Assembly: GCA_963781555.1 (NCBI GenBank)
Contig: CAWAGB010000006.1
Coordinates: 186,001 to 250,000, forward strand
Origin: JAICQM01 sp963781555
GTDB lineage: Bacteria > Chloroflexota > Limnocylindria > QHBO01
Direction of reading: 5' to 3'
Length of the DNA: 64,000 nt
In this document: positions 45,347 to 53,728 of the stretch, one piece after another
Layout of the letters: every line of letters starts with the position of its first letter
How positions within the stretch are numbered: position 1 is the stretch's first letter
Made by a program: the position numbers and the translations under genes
Notes under the pieces: model-generated
Database searches by the model: none
What the model was told of the DNA's origin: nothing
The model's input: only the letters and a program-made list of their open reading frames with translations

Positions 45347-46358
45347 GCTGAGCTATATCGGCGGCTCCCGCGGCTTCGAGCGGCGCCTCGTGGCCGGCGA
45401 CGCGCTGCACGGGGCGATGCCGTATCACGAGCTGATGGTGCGCTCGCTGCGGTCCGCCGGTCGCGACATTCACCTGGTCCTGGATCCGCTGCGCCTGGCC
45501 GTCTCCGTGCCGCAGGCGACGCTCCTGCTGCAACGGCTGCGGCCCGCCGCGCTCTTCACGACGGGCGGCTACCTGGCCCTGCCCCTGGTCGCTGCCGCGC
45601 GGCTGCTGCGCATCCCCTCGATGGTCTGGGAGGGCAACGTGATGCCGGGTCGCGCGACCCGCGCGGTGGGTCGCATGGCGACGCGCGTCGCCGTCTCGTT
45701 CCCGCCGACGCTGGCAGCCTTCGACGAGCGGGCATTCGTATCGGGCACGCCCATCCGGTCGTTCGCGGGGGTGGATCGCGACACGGCGCGCGCCGGGTTC
45801 GGCGTTTCCCCCGACGAGCGGCTGCTGCTCGCGTTCGGCGGCTCGCAGGCGGTGACCCGCTTCGCGACAGCGATCCTCGGCGCGCTTGAGCGCGTCCTCG
45901 ACGAGTGGCACGTCCTGCACATCACCGGTGAGGCGGGCCTGTCGGCCGCCGCCGCGGCACGCGAGCGACTGCCGGCACGACTGCGCGACCGCTACCTGCC
46001 GGAGGCGTTCCTGACCCATCGCATGACCGACGCACTGGTCGCCGCCGACCTCGTCCTCGGACGTGCCGGATCCTCGACGTGTGCCGAGGTGGCCGCCGTC
46101 GGCGTCGCCTCGATCCTGGTCCCGTATCCATTCGCCGGTGCGCACCAGCGTGCCAATGCGGCATACCTCGCCGACGAGGGCGCGGCGATCGTGGTCGCCG
46201 ACGACGAGCTGAATGCGGACCGGCTCGCCGGCCTTGCGGCAGACCTGACCGATGACGACCGACGGGGCGCCATGGCTGACGCAGCGCGTGGCCTTGGCCA
46301 GCCCGATGCGGCGCGGGTGCTGGCCGCCGAGCTCGTCCGCATGGCGAGGGTCGCGTGA
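45252..46358 (+). CDS. murG: UDP-N-acetylglucosamine--lipid I transferase MurG
   Basis: Makes lipid II from lipid I. The 368-residue GT-B protein has SGGGTGGHVYPALAVARAL (about 5-23), FTTGGYLALPLVAAARLL near 102, FGGSQAV near 196 and the UDP-GlcNAc site VLGRAGSSTCAEVAAVGVAS near 270. ATG 45252 is fixed by the conserved start MRCSISGGGTGG and overlaps ftsW. murC is absent after it. Confidence 0.95.
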   Translation: MRCSISGGGTGGHVYPALAVARALLDVSPDAELSYIGGSRGFERRLVAGDALHGAMPYHELMVRSLRSAGRDIHLVLDPLRLAVSVPQATLLLQRLRPAALFTTGGYLALPLVAAARLLRIPSMVWEGNVMPGRATRAVGRMATRVAVSFPPTLAAFDERAFVSGTPIRSFAGVDRDTARAGFGVSPDERLLLAFGGSQAVTRFATAILGALERVLDEWHVLHITGEAGLSAAAAARERLPARLRDRYLPEAFLTHRMTDALVAADLVLGRAGSSTCAEVAAVGVASILVPYPFAGAHQRANAAYLADEGAAIVVADDELNADRLAGLAADLTDDDRRGAMADAARGLGQPDAARVLAAELVRMARVA

Positions 46359-47287
46359 CCGCTCCATCGGCCGCGACGCTCGACCGCCTCGATGCGCTGG
46401 CGGCGGAGCGGGCTGTGCCGCTGGCCATCGACGCGCCCCTCGCCCCCCTCACCACCTTGCGCGTCGGCGGGCCGGCCGACCGGTTGGCGACGCCCCGCAC
46501 CCGTGACGAGCTGCTGGCCGCGCTGGCGCTCGCGCGCGACGCGGGCATGGCGCCCTTCATGCTCGGCAACGGCAGCGACGTGGTCGTGGCCGACGCCGGG
46601 ATTCGTGGCCTCGTGATCCGCAACCGTGCTCGCGAGCTGTCCATCGCCGGCACGACGGTGCGCGGCGATGCGGGCGTCGCGATGGCGATGCTCGTCCGGC
46701 GCTGCACGGGGGCGGCGCTGACAGGGATCGAGTTCGGGATCAGCATTCCCGGCTCGCTGGGCGGCGCGGTGTGGGCCAACGCCGGCGCCCATGGCGGCGA
46801 GATGGCCGGGGTGGTGACGGCGGTCGAGGTGTGGGATCCAACCGACGGGGCGCTGCACAGGCTCGCCGCCGCCGACTGCGCCTTCGCCTACCGCGAGTCG
46901 CGCTTCAAGCATTCCGGCGAGGTCGTGGTCGCCGCCGAGCTCGCCCTGCGCGAAGGTGATGCAGCTGCAATCGCCGCGGCGGTCGACGGCCACCAGGCGC
47001 AGCGTGCCGCGACCCAGCCACTGGCCGACCAGAACGCCGGAAGCGTGTTCCGCAACCCGCCGGGCGAGCACGCGGGCCGCCTCATTGACGAGGCCGGGCT
47101 GAAGGGCTTCCGCATCGGAAGCGCGCAGGTGAGCAGCCTGCACGCCAACTTCATCGTCACCGATCGCGCCGCCCGGGCGGGTGACGTCCGTGCGCTGGGC
47201 GACCACGTGCGCGCCACGGTGCGGGATCGGTACGGCATCGAGCTGGCCTACGAGATCGAGTTCATCGGCGACTGGGGGACCGCGTGA
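46355..47287 (+). CDS. murB: UDP-N-acetylenolpyruvoylglucosamine reductase MurB
   Basis: Reduces enolpyruvyl-UDP-GlcNAc with NADPH and FAD to UDP-MurNAc. The 310-residue protein has TTLRVGGPADRLATPRT (about 33-49), GNGSDVVVADAG, GIEFGISIPGSLGGAVWANAGA near 128, catalytic NAGSVFRNPPG near 228 and a final EIEFIGDW. It is type I/II-like. GTG 46355 overlaps the murG stop and it is followed by ddl. Confidence 0.94.
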   Translation: MTAPSAATLDRLDALAAERAVPLAIDAPLAPLTTLRVGGPADRLATPRTRDELLAALALARDAGMAPFMLGNGSDVVVADAGIRGLVIRNRARELSIAGTTVRGDAGVAMAMLVRRCTGAALTGIEFGISIPGSLGGAVWANAGAHGGEMAGVVTAVEVWDPTDGALHRLAAADCAFAYRESRFKHSGEVVVAAELALREGDAAAIAAAVDGHQAQRAATQPLADQNAGSVFRNPPGEHAGRLIDEAGLKGFRIGSAQVSSLHANFIVTDRAARAGDVRALGDHVRATVRDRYGIELAYEIEFIGDWGTA

Positions 47288-48441
47288 GCGAACGGCTGCG
47301 CATCGGCGTCGTGGCGGGCGGCCGCTCGGCCGAGCACGAGGTGAGCATCGCGTCGGCAGAGGCGGTGCTGCGCGCGATCGACCGCGACCGCTACGAGCCG
47401 TACCTGCTCTACATCGACCGCGAGGGTCGCTGGCATCTGCCTGCAGGTCCCGCGCCGGAGCTGGGCGACGCCTCCCTGGCCGAGCGCCTGGGGGCCGAGA
47501 CGCCGCTGCGGACCGCGGAGCGGCTGCGGACCCATGCCGCGCCGGGCGGGGAGCTGCTCGCGCCCAGGGACGCGGCGCTGGCCGCCCGCAGCGCGGTCAC
47601 CTCGCTGGCCGAGGCGATCGACGTCGCCTTCCTGGTGGTGCACGGACCGTATGGCGAGGATGGCACGCTCCAGGGCTTTCTGGAGCTGGCCGGCATCCCG
47701 TACGTCGGCGCCGGCGTGCTGGCGAGCGCGGTGGCGATGGACAAGGTCGTCTTCAAGGACCTCATGCGCGGCCACGATCTGCCGGTCGCCGACTACACCT
47801 GGTTCCGCCGGGGAGCGTGGCGCGACGAGCCGGACCGTGTCCTGCGCCAGGTCGCCGAGGTCATCGGGGAGCGCAGCGTGGTCAAGCCCGCGCGCCTCGG
47901 CAGCAGCGTCGGCATGACGCTCGTCCACGGGCCGGAGGAGCTGCCGGCGGCGCTCGACGAGGCGTTCCTGTACGACACCAAGGTGATCGTCGAGGCGTAC
48001 GTGGCGGGGGCGCGCGAGCTGGAGTGCGGCGTGCTCGGCAACGACGAGCCGGTCGTCTTCGAGCCGGGCGAGGTGCGCAGCCATCACGAGTGGTACGACT
48101 ACGAGTCGAAGTACGTCGACGGGCTCGCTGACGTGACGCCGGTCGCCGACCTCGAGCCGGATCTCGCGGCGCGCCTCAAGGAGCTGGCCCTCGCTTCGTA
48201 CCGCGCGGTCGACGCCGCAGGCCTGGCCCGCGTCGACTTCCTGGTCCCGGCGCCGGAGACGGTCTACATCAGCGAGATGAACACGCTTCCCGGTTTCACC
48301 GCCACGAGCATGTACCCGAAGCAGGCGGACGCGGCGGGGATCGGGTTCCCGGAGTTGATCTCGCGGCTCATCGAGCTCGCGCTGCAGGCCGATGCGGAGG
48401 GGCGCACGCCGGCTCGCCGCGGACCAGCCGCGAGCCGATGA
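47284..48441 (+). CDS. ddl: D-alanine--D-alanine ligase
   Basis: Joins two D-alanines for the pentapeptide stem. The 385-residue ATP-grasp protein has GGRSAEHEVSIASAEAVL (about 12-29), HGPYGEDGTLQGFLELAGIPY near 120, VKPARLGSSVGM near 200, and DFLV, EMNTLPGFTATSMYPK near 335. Overlaps murB and ftsQ by 4 nt each. Confidence 0.96.
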   Translation: MSERLRIGVVAGGRSAEHEVSIASAEAVLRAIDRDRYEPYLLYIDREGRWHLPAGPAPELGDASLAERLGAETPLRTAERLRTHAAPGGELLAPRDAALAARSAVTSLAEAIDVAFLVVHGPYGEDGTLQGFLELAGIPYVGAGVLASAVAMDKVVFKDLMRGHDLPVADYTWFRRGAWRDEPDRVLRQVAEVIGERSVVKPARLGSSVGMTLVHGPEELPAALDEAFLYDTKVIVEAYVAGARELECGVLGNDEPVVFEPGEVRSHHEWYDYESKYVDGLADVTPVADLEPDLAARLKELALASYRAVDAAGLARVDFLVPAPETVYISEMNTLPGFTATSMYPKQADAAGIGFPELISRLIELALQADAEGRTPARRGPAASR

Positions 48442-49370
48442 AGCTCCCCGGCACCCGACCCGTGGCGGGCGGGTCGCGACCCCGCGGCCGACTGACCCCC
48501 GGCCGGCCGGCGACCGCGCTGCGCGCCCGGCGCCGGCCCGGCGCGCTGCAGGCACGTCGCCCGCGGCGCCCGGTGCGTGCCCGGATCGGGGGACGGCTGC
48601 CCGGCCTCGCGCGGCTGCTTGCCGGGCTCGGGCTGGCGGGATGTATCGCATTGCTCGCCGCGCTGGCCGGCGGCTCGTGGTTGCGCGTCGCGCAGATCGA
48701 GGCGCAGGGTGCGACCTGGACCTCCGCGGCCCGACTCACCGAGGCGCTCGAGCCGATGCGCGGCCACGCCCTGCTGACGGTCGACCGACGCGCACTGGAG
48801 GAGAAGCTGACGGCGCTGCCGGCGGTGGCGGCGGCGCACGTCGAGACGTACCTCCCGGACCGCCTCACGGTCACGGTCGAGGAGGACGCGGCGGCCTTCG
48901 TATGGCAGACGAAGGCCGTGCAGCTGGTGTGCAGCGCGAACGGCACGGCGATCGGCCAGGTCGCGCTCGGGGCGCCGCTGCCGGAGTCCCTCGCCAACCT
49001 GCCCTTCGTCGACGACCGGCGCCCACCCTCGCGCAACATCATCGTGGGAGAGGCGATACCGGAGCGGGAGGTGCGCACCGCGCTGCGCCTGGTGGCCATC
49101 GAGCCGGCGACCCTCGGATCGACGGCCCAGCGCCTCACCGTCCGCATCGACGATGAATATGGCTTCATCGTCGTTGCGCCGGAGATCGGCTGGAGCGCCG
49201 CGTTCGGCTACTACGGGGTCGATCCGCAGGAGGGCGACGCGGACGTGGCGGCACGCATCGAGCAGCAGGCGGCGTCGGTGCGGACGCTCTTCGCCGGGCA
49301 GCCGGAGGCATCGGTCTCGTGGGTGGATGCCCGCAATCCGGGAAGGGTATATTGGCGTGCCAAGACCTGA
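48438..49370 (+). CDS. ftsQ: Cell-division protein FtsQ/DivIB
   Basis: A divisome scaffold. The 310-residue protein has a long basic cytoplasmic N-terminus (about 60 residues), one membrane helix (about 58-80), and a POTRA domain (IEAQGATWTSAARLTEAL... VAAAHVETYLPDRLTVTVEE, about 85-145), then a beta domain to the end. ATG 48438 overlaps ddl. Its partners FtsL and FtsI are in the same cluster. Confidence 0.9.
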   Translation: MKLPGTRPVAGGSRPRGRLTPGRPATALRARRRPGALQARRPRRPVRARIGGRLPGLARLLAGLGLAGCIALLAALAGGSWLRVAQIEAQGATWTSAARLTEALEPMRGHALLTVDRRALEEKLTALPAVAAAHVETYLPDRLTVTVEEDAAAFVWQTKAVQLVCSANGTAIGQVALGAPLPESLANLPFVDDRRPPSRNIIVGEAIPEREVRTALRLVAIEPATLGSTAQRLTVRIDDEYGFIVVAPEIGWSAAFGYYGVDPQEGDADVAARIEQQAASVRTLFAGQPEASVSWVDARNPGRVYWRAKT

Positions 49371-49432
49371 CGGCGGCCGGGCGCGCGGCCCGGATCGTCC
49401 GTCCCAACACCTCCGCATCGGACCCCTGCTGC

Positions 49433-49756
49433 ATGTGGTTCCCCCTCATCGGTCTGGCGCTCGGCGTCGCGCTCGGCCTGACCCTTGGCGTCTCCGTCAG
49501 CGCGGACCTGGCGCGCTACAGCGCGGTCGCCATCCTGGCGGGGCTCGACTCCGTGCTGGGCGCCATCCGGGCGGAGCTGGACGCGCACTACGACAACCGG
49601 GTCTTCATCTCCGGCTTCATCACCAACGCCCTGGTGGCGGTGGCGCTGACGTTCGTCGGCGATCGCCTGGGGATCGACCTGTACCTGGTCGCGCTCTTCG
49701 CCTTCGGGCTGCGCATCTTCCAGAACGTGGCACTCATTCGCCGCCACTTCCTGTAG
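49433..49756 (+). CDS. sbp: Small basic protein, Sbp (DUF1290)
   Basis: A 107-residue membrane protein with three helices. The conserved run AILAGLDSVLGAIRAELDAHY (about 30-50) split around FITNALVAVALTF, and the ending FAFGLRIFQNVALIRRHF, are typical of the DUF1290/Sbp family, found beside ftsA in many monoderm bacteria. Its division function is not settled. Confidence 0.9.
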   Translation: MWFPLIGLALGVALGLTLGVSVSADLARYSAVAILAGLDSVLGAIRAELDAHYDNRVFISGFITNALVAVALTFVGDRLGIDLYLVALFAFGLRIFQNVALIRRHFL

Positions 49757-49807
49757 GCTCGATCGGCCTGCGGGTCCTGGCGGCCCAGCGGAACCATCGG
49801 AGGTAGC

Positions 49808-51049
49808 TTGGACAGGGAGACGGTTCTGGTCGGCATCGACGCCGGCACGACCAAGGTCACCACGCTCATCGGGGAGGTCGGACGCACCGGCGACGTCAAC
49901 ATCATCGGCTACGGGATCTCCCCGTCGGTCGGGATGAAAAAGGGGATGGTCGCCAACATCGACCAGACCGTCGGCTCGATCGCGGCCAGCATCGAGAAGG
50001 CGGAGCGACTCTCCGGCTACAAGATCAGCTCGGCTTTCGTGAGCGTCGGCGGTAGCCACATCGCCAGCCAGAACTCGCGCGGCGTGGTGGCGGTCTCCGG
50101 CCACAAGCGCGAGGTGAGCCGCGAGGACGTGGCCCGCGCCACCGATGCGGCCAAGGCGGTCCAGATCCCCTCCAACCGCGAGCTGCTGCACGTCCTGCCG
50201 CGCGGCTACATCGTCGACGGCCAGGACGGCATCAAGGACCCGCTGGGGATGAGCGCGGTGCGCCTCGAGGTGGAGACCCACATCGTTGCCGGCGCCGCGA
50301 CCAGCATCAGCAACCTGACCAAGTGCATCAGCCAGGCGAACGTGGCCATCGACGAGCTGGTCATCAGCTCCGTGGCCGCCGCGGAGGCAACCCTCACCGA
50401 TACGGAGAAGGACCTCGGCGTGCTGGTCGCCGACATCGGCGGCGGCACCACCGACATCGCCATCTTCACCGACGGCGCGGTGTACCACTCGGCCGTGCTG
50501 CCGGTCGGCGGCATCAACGTCACCAACGACGTGGCGATCGGCCTGCGCACCAGCCTCAACCTGGCCGAGGAGATCAAGATCAAGCACGGGACCGCCGACG
50601 CGGGCAGCGTCGGGCCGGAGGAGCTGCTCAACGTGGCGGTCCTCGGCGAGGGGAGCGGGCAGACCATTCAGCGCCGCAAGCTGTGCGAGATCATCTCCGC
50701 CCGGATGGAGGAGATCTTCGGCCTGATCAAGGAAGAGGTGAAGCGCTCCGGTCATGCCGGGATGCTGCCCGCCGGGATCGTGCTGACCGGTGGCGGCGCG
50801 CGGCTCGCCGGGTGCGCCGAGCTGGCGCGCGAGGTGCTCGAGATGCCGGTGCGCATCGGGGCGCCGCAGGGTGTCGGCGGGCTGATGGACCAGCTCTCCA
50901 ACCCGGCCTTCACGACGCCCATCGGCCTGCTCCTGTGGGGGGCCACGCATGCCGGCGATGAGCCGCTGGGCGGGTATGGGCCGTCGTCGTCGTTCAATGG
51001 CATGGGCACCCGGTTCGTCGACTGGCTGCGGGGCCTCTTCCCGGGCTGA
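49808..51049 (+). CDS. ftsA: Cell-division protein FtsA
   Basis: Actin-like ATPase that anchors FtsZ to the membrane. The 413-residue protein begins VLVGIDAGTTKVTTLIGEV. It has GGSHIASQNSRGVVAVSG near 80, the second phosphate loop LVADIGGGTTDIAIF near 207, GIVLTGGGARLAGCAEL near 317 and an amphipathic C-terminus (FVDWLRGLF) for membrane binding. TTG 49808 has GGAGG (49799-49803). Confidence 0.96.
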   Translation: MDRETVLVGIDAGTTKVTTLIGEVGRTGDVNIIGYGISPSVGMKKGMVANIDQTVGSIAASIEKAERLSGYKISSAFVSVGGSHIASQNSRGVVAVSGHKREVSREDVARATDAAKAVQIPSNRELLHVLPRGYIVDGQDGIKDPLGMSAVRLEVETHIVAGAATSISNLTKCISQANVAIDELVISSVAAAEATLTDTEKDLGVLVADIGGGTTDIAIFTDGAVYHSAVLPVGGINVTNDVAIGLRTSLNLAEEIKIKHGTADAGSVGPEELLNVAVLGEGSGQTIQRRKLCEIISARMEEIFGLIKEEVKRSGHAGMLPAGIVLTGGGARLAGCAELAREVLEMPVRIGAPQGVGGLMDQLSNPAFTTPIGLLLWGATHAGDEPLGGYGPSSSFNGMGTRFVDWLRGLFPG

Positions 51050-51071
51050 CTCCGGGGACAGCCGTCCTGCC

Positions 51072-51142
51072 CGTGGACAACGCGCCCCCCATCCACCGCG
51101 ACCTGGACCGATGTGGATAACTCGGGCCCCGATTGTGGAAAA
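51072..51142 (+). other. Three DnaA-box-like sites between ftsA and ftsZ
   Basis: TGTGGATAA (51112-51120) is a perfect DnaA box on the minus strand. TGTGGAAAA (51134-51142) differs at one base and CGTGGACAA (51072-51080) at two. They precede the ftsZ -10 element. Confidence 0.4.
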
Positions 51143-51169
51143 CCGGCAACGCACCACCGACGACATCGG

Positions 51170-51175
51170 TAGAAT
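51170..51175 (+). promoter_or_regulatory. -10 element TAGAAT before ftsZ
   Basis: TAGAAT, 69 bases before the ftsZ ATG, in the 195-bp intergenic gap. A separate promoter gives ftsZ expression independent of ftsA. Confidence 0.45.
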
Positions 51176-51244
51176 CGGTCAAACCCGCGCGATCCGGGTT
51201 CGTCGACCACCTTCATCACCGCCACCGCGCAGGAGTCCTCCCAC

Positions 51245-52504
51245 ATGCCGCTCCGTTCGGACTCAGAGAATTTCGCCCTCATCAAGGTCATCGGCGTGGG
51301 TGGCGGTGGCAGCAATGCCGTCAACCGGATGATCCGAGCCGAGATGATGGGCGTCGAGTTCATCGCCGTGAACACCGACGCGCAGGCGCTCCTCCAGAGC
51401 GATGCGCCGCACAAGATCCGCATCGGCGACAAGCTGACCCGCGGCCTGGGCGCCGGCGCCGATCCCGGCGTCGGCCAGCGCGCGGCCGAGGAGGACAGCG
51501 AGAAGATCTACGAGGCCCTGAAGGACTCGGACATGATCTTCATCACCGCCGGCATGGGCGGGGGCACGGGCTCCGGCGCCGCGCCGGTGATCGCCGAGAT
51601 CGCCAAGGATCTGGGCGCGCTCACCGTCGGCGTCGTCACCAAGCCGTTCTCCTTCGAGGGAATGCGGCGCAAGCTGGTGGCGGAGCAGTACACCGAGACG
51701 CTCAAGGAGAAGGTCGACACCCTCATCACCATCCCGAACGACCGCCTGCGCGAGGTGGTCGACAAGAAGACGAGCATCATCGACGCCTTCCGTGTCGTGG
51801 ACGACGTCCTGCGCCAGGGCGTGCAGGGCATCAGCGACCTCATCACGGTCCCGGGCCTCATCAACCTCGACTTCGCCGACGTCAAGACGATCATGCGCGA
51901 CGCCGGCTCGAGCATGATGGGCATCGGCATCGGCACCGGTGAGAACCGGGCCGTCGACGCGGCTCGCGCCGCGGTCATGAGCCCCCTCCTGGAGGTCAAT
52001 ATCCAGGGAGCGCGCGGTATCCTGTTCAACGTCACCGGCGGCAGCGACCTGGGCCTCTTCGAGGTCAACGAGGCGGCCGAGGTGATCAAGGAGGCCGCCG
52101 ATCCGGAGGCGAACATCATCTTCGGTACCGTGATCGACGATCGCATGCGCGACGAGATCAAGGTCACCGTCATCGCCACCGGCTTCGATTCGAGCAAGAA
52201 GGTCCGCGCCGGCAAGGCGCAGGTGACGACGGATGCGGCACCGGGCCTCGAGGCCAACCTCGACGAGCGCAGCCGCGAGATCCTCGCCGAGATCGAGCGC
52301 GAGCGGACCGAGCGCGCCTCCCTCAACGAGCAGCTCGGCGAGCCATCACCGTTCGCCCGCTCGTCGGGTGCTGGCTCCCTGGAGCCGACCGAGGTGCGTC
52401 CGGCGGAGCGCGAGCCACTCCCCGTGCGACCCAGCCTCGACCGGCCGTCGTACGGCGAGACCGATCTCGACATCCCGTCGTTCCTGCGCCGCAAGAGCGA
52501 CTGA
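51245..52504 (+). CDS. ftsZ: Cell-division GTPase FtsZ
   Basis: Tubulin homologue that forms the division ring. The 419-residue protein has IGVGGGGSNAVNRM (about 17-30), the GTP loop GGGTGSGAAPV near 103, GVVTKPFSFEG near 130, and NVTGGSDLGLFEV near 260. The disordered tail ends LDIPSFLRRKSD, the conserved C-terminal peptide that binds FtsA and SepF. Confidence 0.98.
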   Translation: MPLRSDSENFALIKVIGVGGGGSNAVNRMIRAEMMGVEFIAVNTDAQALLQSDAPHKIRIGDKLTRGLGAGADPGVGQRAAEEDSEKIYEALKDSDMIFITAGMGGGTGSGAAPVIAEIAKDLGALTVGVVTKPFSFEGMRRKLVAEQYTETLKEKVDTLITIPNDRLREVVDKKTSIIDAFRVVDDVLRQGVQGISDLITVPGLINLDFADVKTIMRDAGSSMMGIGIGTGENRAVDAARAAVMSPLLEVNIQGARGILFNVTGGSDLGLFEVNEAAEVIKEAADPEANIIFGTVIDDRMRDEIKVTVIATGFDSSKKVRAGKAQVTTDAAPGLEANLDERSREILAEIERERTERASLNEQLGEPSPFARSSGAGSLEPTEVRPAEREPLPVRPSLDRPSYGETDLDIPSFLRRKSD

Positions 52505-52530
52505 CCGCCGCTTTCCGGCAGGTACCGATG

Positions 52531-52563
52531 AGACCCGGCCCCAGGGCCGGGTCTCTCGCTGTT
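52531..52563 (+). terminator. ftsZ terminator
   Basis: AGACCCGGCC (52531-52540) and GGCCGGGTCT (52545-52554) form a perfect 10-bp stem with a CCAG loop, followed by CTCGCTGTT. Confidence 0.75.
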
Positions 52564-52584
52564 CGGCGTGCGACGATGCGCGGC

Positions 52585-53289
52585 ATGGCACTCCCGGCGA
52601 GCACCGAGATCGCGTCGCGTGGTGCCGCGCTGCGCGCGGGGCTGCGAGCGGCAGCGGCGCGCGCCGATCGCGACCCGGACAGCGTGCGCATCGTGGCGGT
52701 CACCAAGACGTGGCCCGCCGCCGTGTGCCGCAGTGCCGTGGAGGCGGGTCTGAGGGCGCTGGGGGAGAACCGCGTCCAGGAGGCACTCCCCAAAGTGGAG
52801 GTGGTGCCGGACGCGGAGTGGCACCTCGTGGGCCACCTGCAGTCCAACAAGACGCGTGCCGCGGTAGGGGTGTTCGGGTGGATCCACTCCGTCGACAGCG
52901 CCGCCCTGCTGCGGCGGATCGACGCTGCCGCCCACGACCTCGGCCGCGCCCCGCAGCTGCTGGTCCAGATCAACGTGACCGGTCAGTCGGGGCAGCATGG
53001 CCTGTCGCCGGACGCGCTCGCCTCGCCGGACCTGCTGGCCGCGATGGCCGACCTCCGCAGCGCACGGCTGGTGGGGCTGATGGCGATCGCGCGCGCGACG
53101 GGCGACCCGCGGCCGGACTTCGTGCTGCTGCGTAACCTGCGCGACGCGCTCGAGCAGCGGCTGGGCAGGGCGCTCCCGGAGCTCTCGATGGGGATGAGCG
53201 GCGACCACCTGGTCGCGGCGGAGGAGGGTGCCACGTTGGTCCGCATCGGTACGGCGCTCTTCGGTCGCCGAGCCGGCCGGGACGGCTGA
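52585..53289 (+). CDS. yggS: YggS family PLP-binding homeostasis protein
   Basis: A 234-residue single-domain PLP protein that buffers pyridoxal phosphate rather than catalysing a known reaction. RIVAVTKTWPAA (PLP lysine near 37), GENRVQEALPK near 57, WHLVGHLQSNK near 79 and ELSMGMSGDHLVAA near 198 are typical. ATG 52576 is an in-frame alternative start. It follows the ftsZ terminator, and sepF is absent between it and yggT. Confidence 0.93.
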   Translation: MALPASTEIASRGAALRAGLRAAAARADRDPDSVRIVAVTKTWPAAVCRSAVEAGLRALGENRVQEALPKVEVVPDAEWHLVGHLQSNKTRAAVGVFGWIHSVDSAALLRRIDAAAHDLGRAPQLLVQINVTGQSGQHGLSPDALASPDLLAAMADLRSARLVGLMAIARATGDPRPDFVLLRNLRDALEQRLGRALPELSMGMSGDHLVAAEEGATLVRIGTALFGRRAGRDG

Positions 53290-53301
53290 GCGGCCGCACG
53301 C

Positions 53302-53307
53302 TATTCT
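53302..53307 (+). promoter_or_regulatory. -10 element TATTCT directly before yggT
   Basis: TATTCT ends nine bases before the yggT ATG, so the transcript would be leaderless or nearly so. Confidence 0.35.
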
Positions 53308-53316
53308 CGGCGGGAT

Positions 53317-53571
53317 ATGTCCGAGGTGCTCGCCAACTTCATCTTCCTGCTGGCCACCGTGCTCTCGCTGCTCATCCTGGCGCGGGTGATCATCAGCTGG
53401 GTGACGCCCGGCAGCGGCGGCCCGCTCGCCGCGTTCGTGTACGCGGCCACCGAGCCGATCCTGGCCCCCATCCGCGGCCTGCTGCCGGCGACCGGCGGCT
53501 TCGACTTCTCACCGCTGATCGCGCTGCTCATCCTCCAGGTGATCACGCGCATCATCGGCCGGGTGCTCTAA
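53317..53571 (+). CDS. yggT: YggT family membrane protein
   Basis: An 84-residue protein with two membrane helices (FIFLLATVLSLLILARVII and PLIALLILQVITRII). The family segment PILAPIRGLLP sits between them. YggT proteins accompany yggS-sepF in the ftsZ neighbourhood of monoderm bacteria; function unknown. Confidence 0.92.
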   Translation: MSEVLANFIFLLATVLSLLILARVIISWVTPGSGGPLAAFVYAATEPILAPIRGLLPATGGFDFSPLIALLILQVITRIIGRVL

Positions 53572-53595
53572 GCCGGCGATGTCCGCGACCCGTGA

Positions 53596-53624
53596 TTGAG
53601 GCGCCGGGACCGCGCCGCTATACT
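53596..53624 (+). promoter_or_regulatory. tRNA-Val promoter
   Basis: TTGAGG (53596-53601), 17-bp spacer, TATACT (53619-53624), ending 14 bases before the tRNA. Confidence 0.75.
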
Positions 53625-53638
53625 GCAGCCCCCGCGAT

Positions 53639-53715
<77 letters not shown>

Positions 53716-53728
53716 CCCCGCCACTCCC

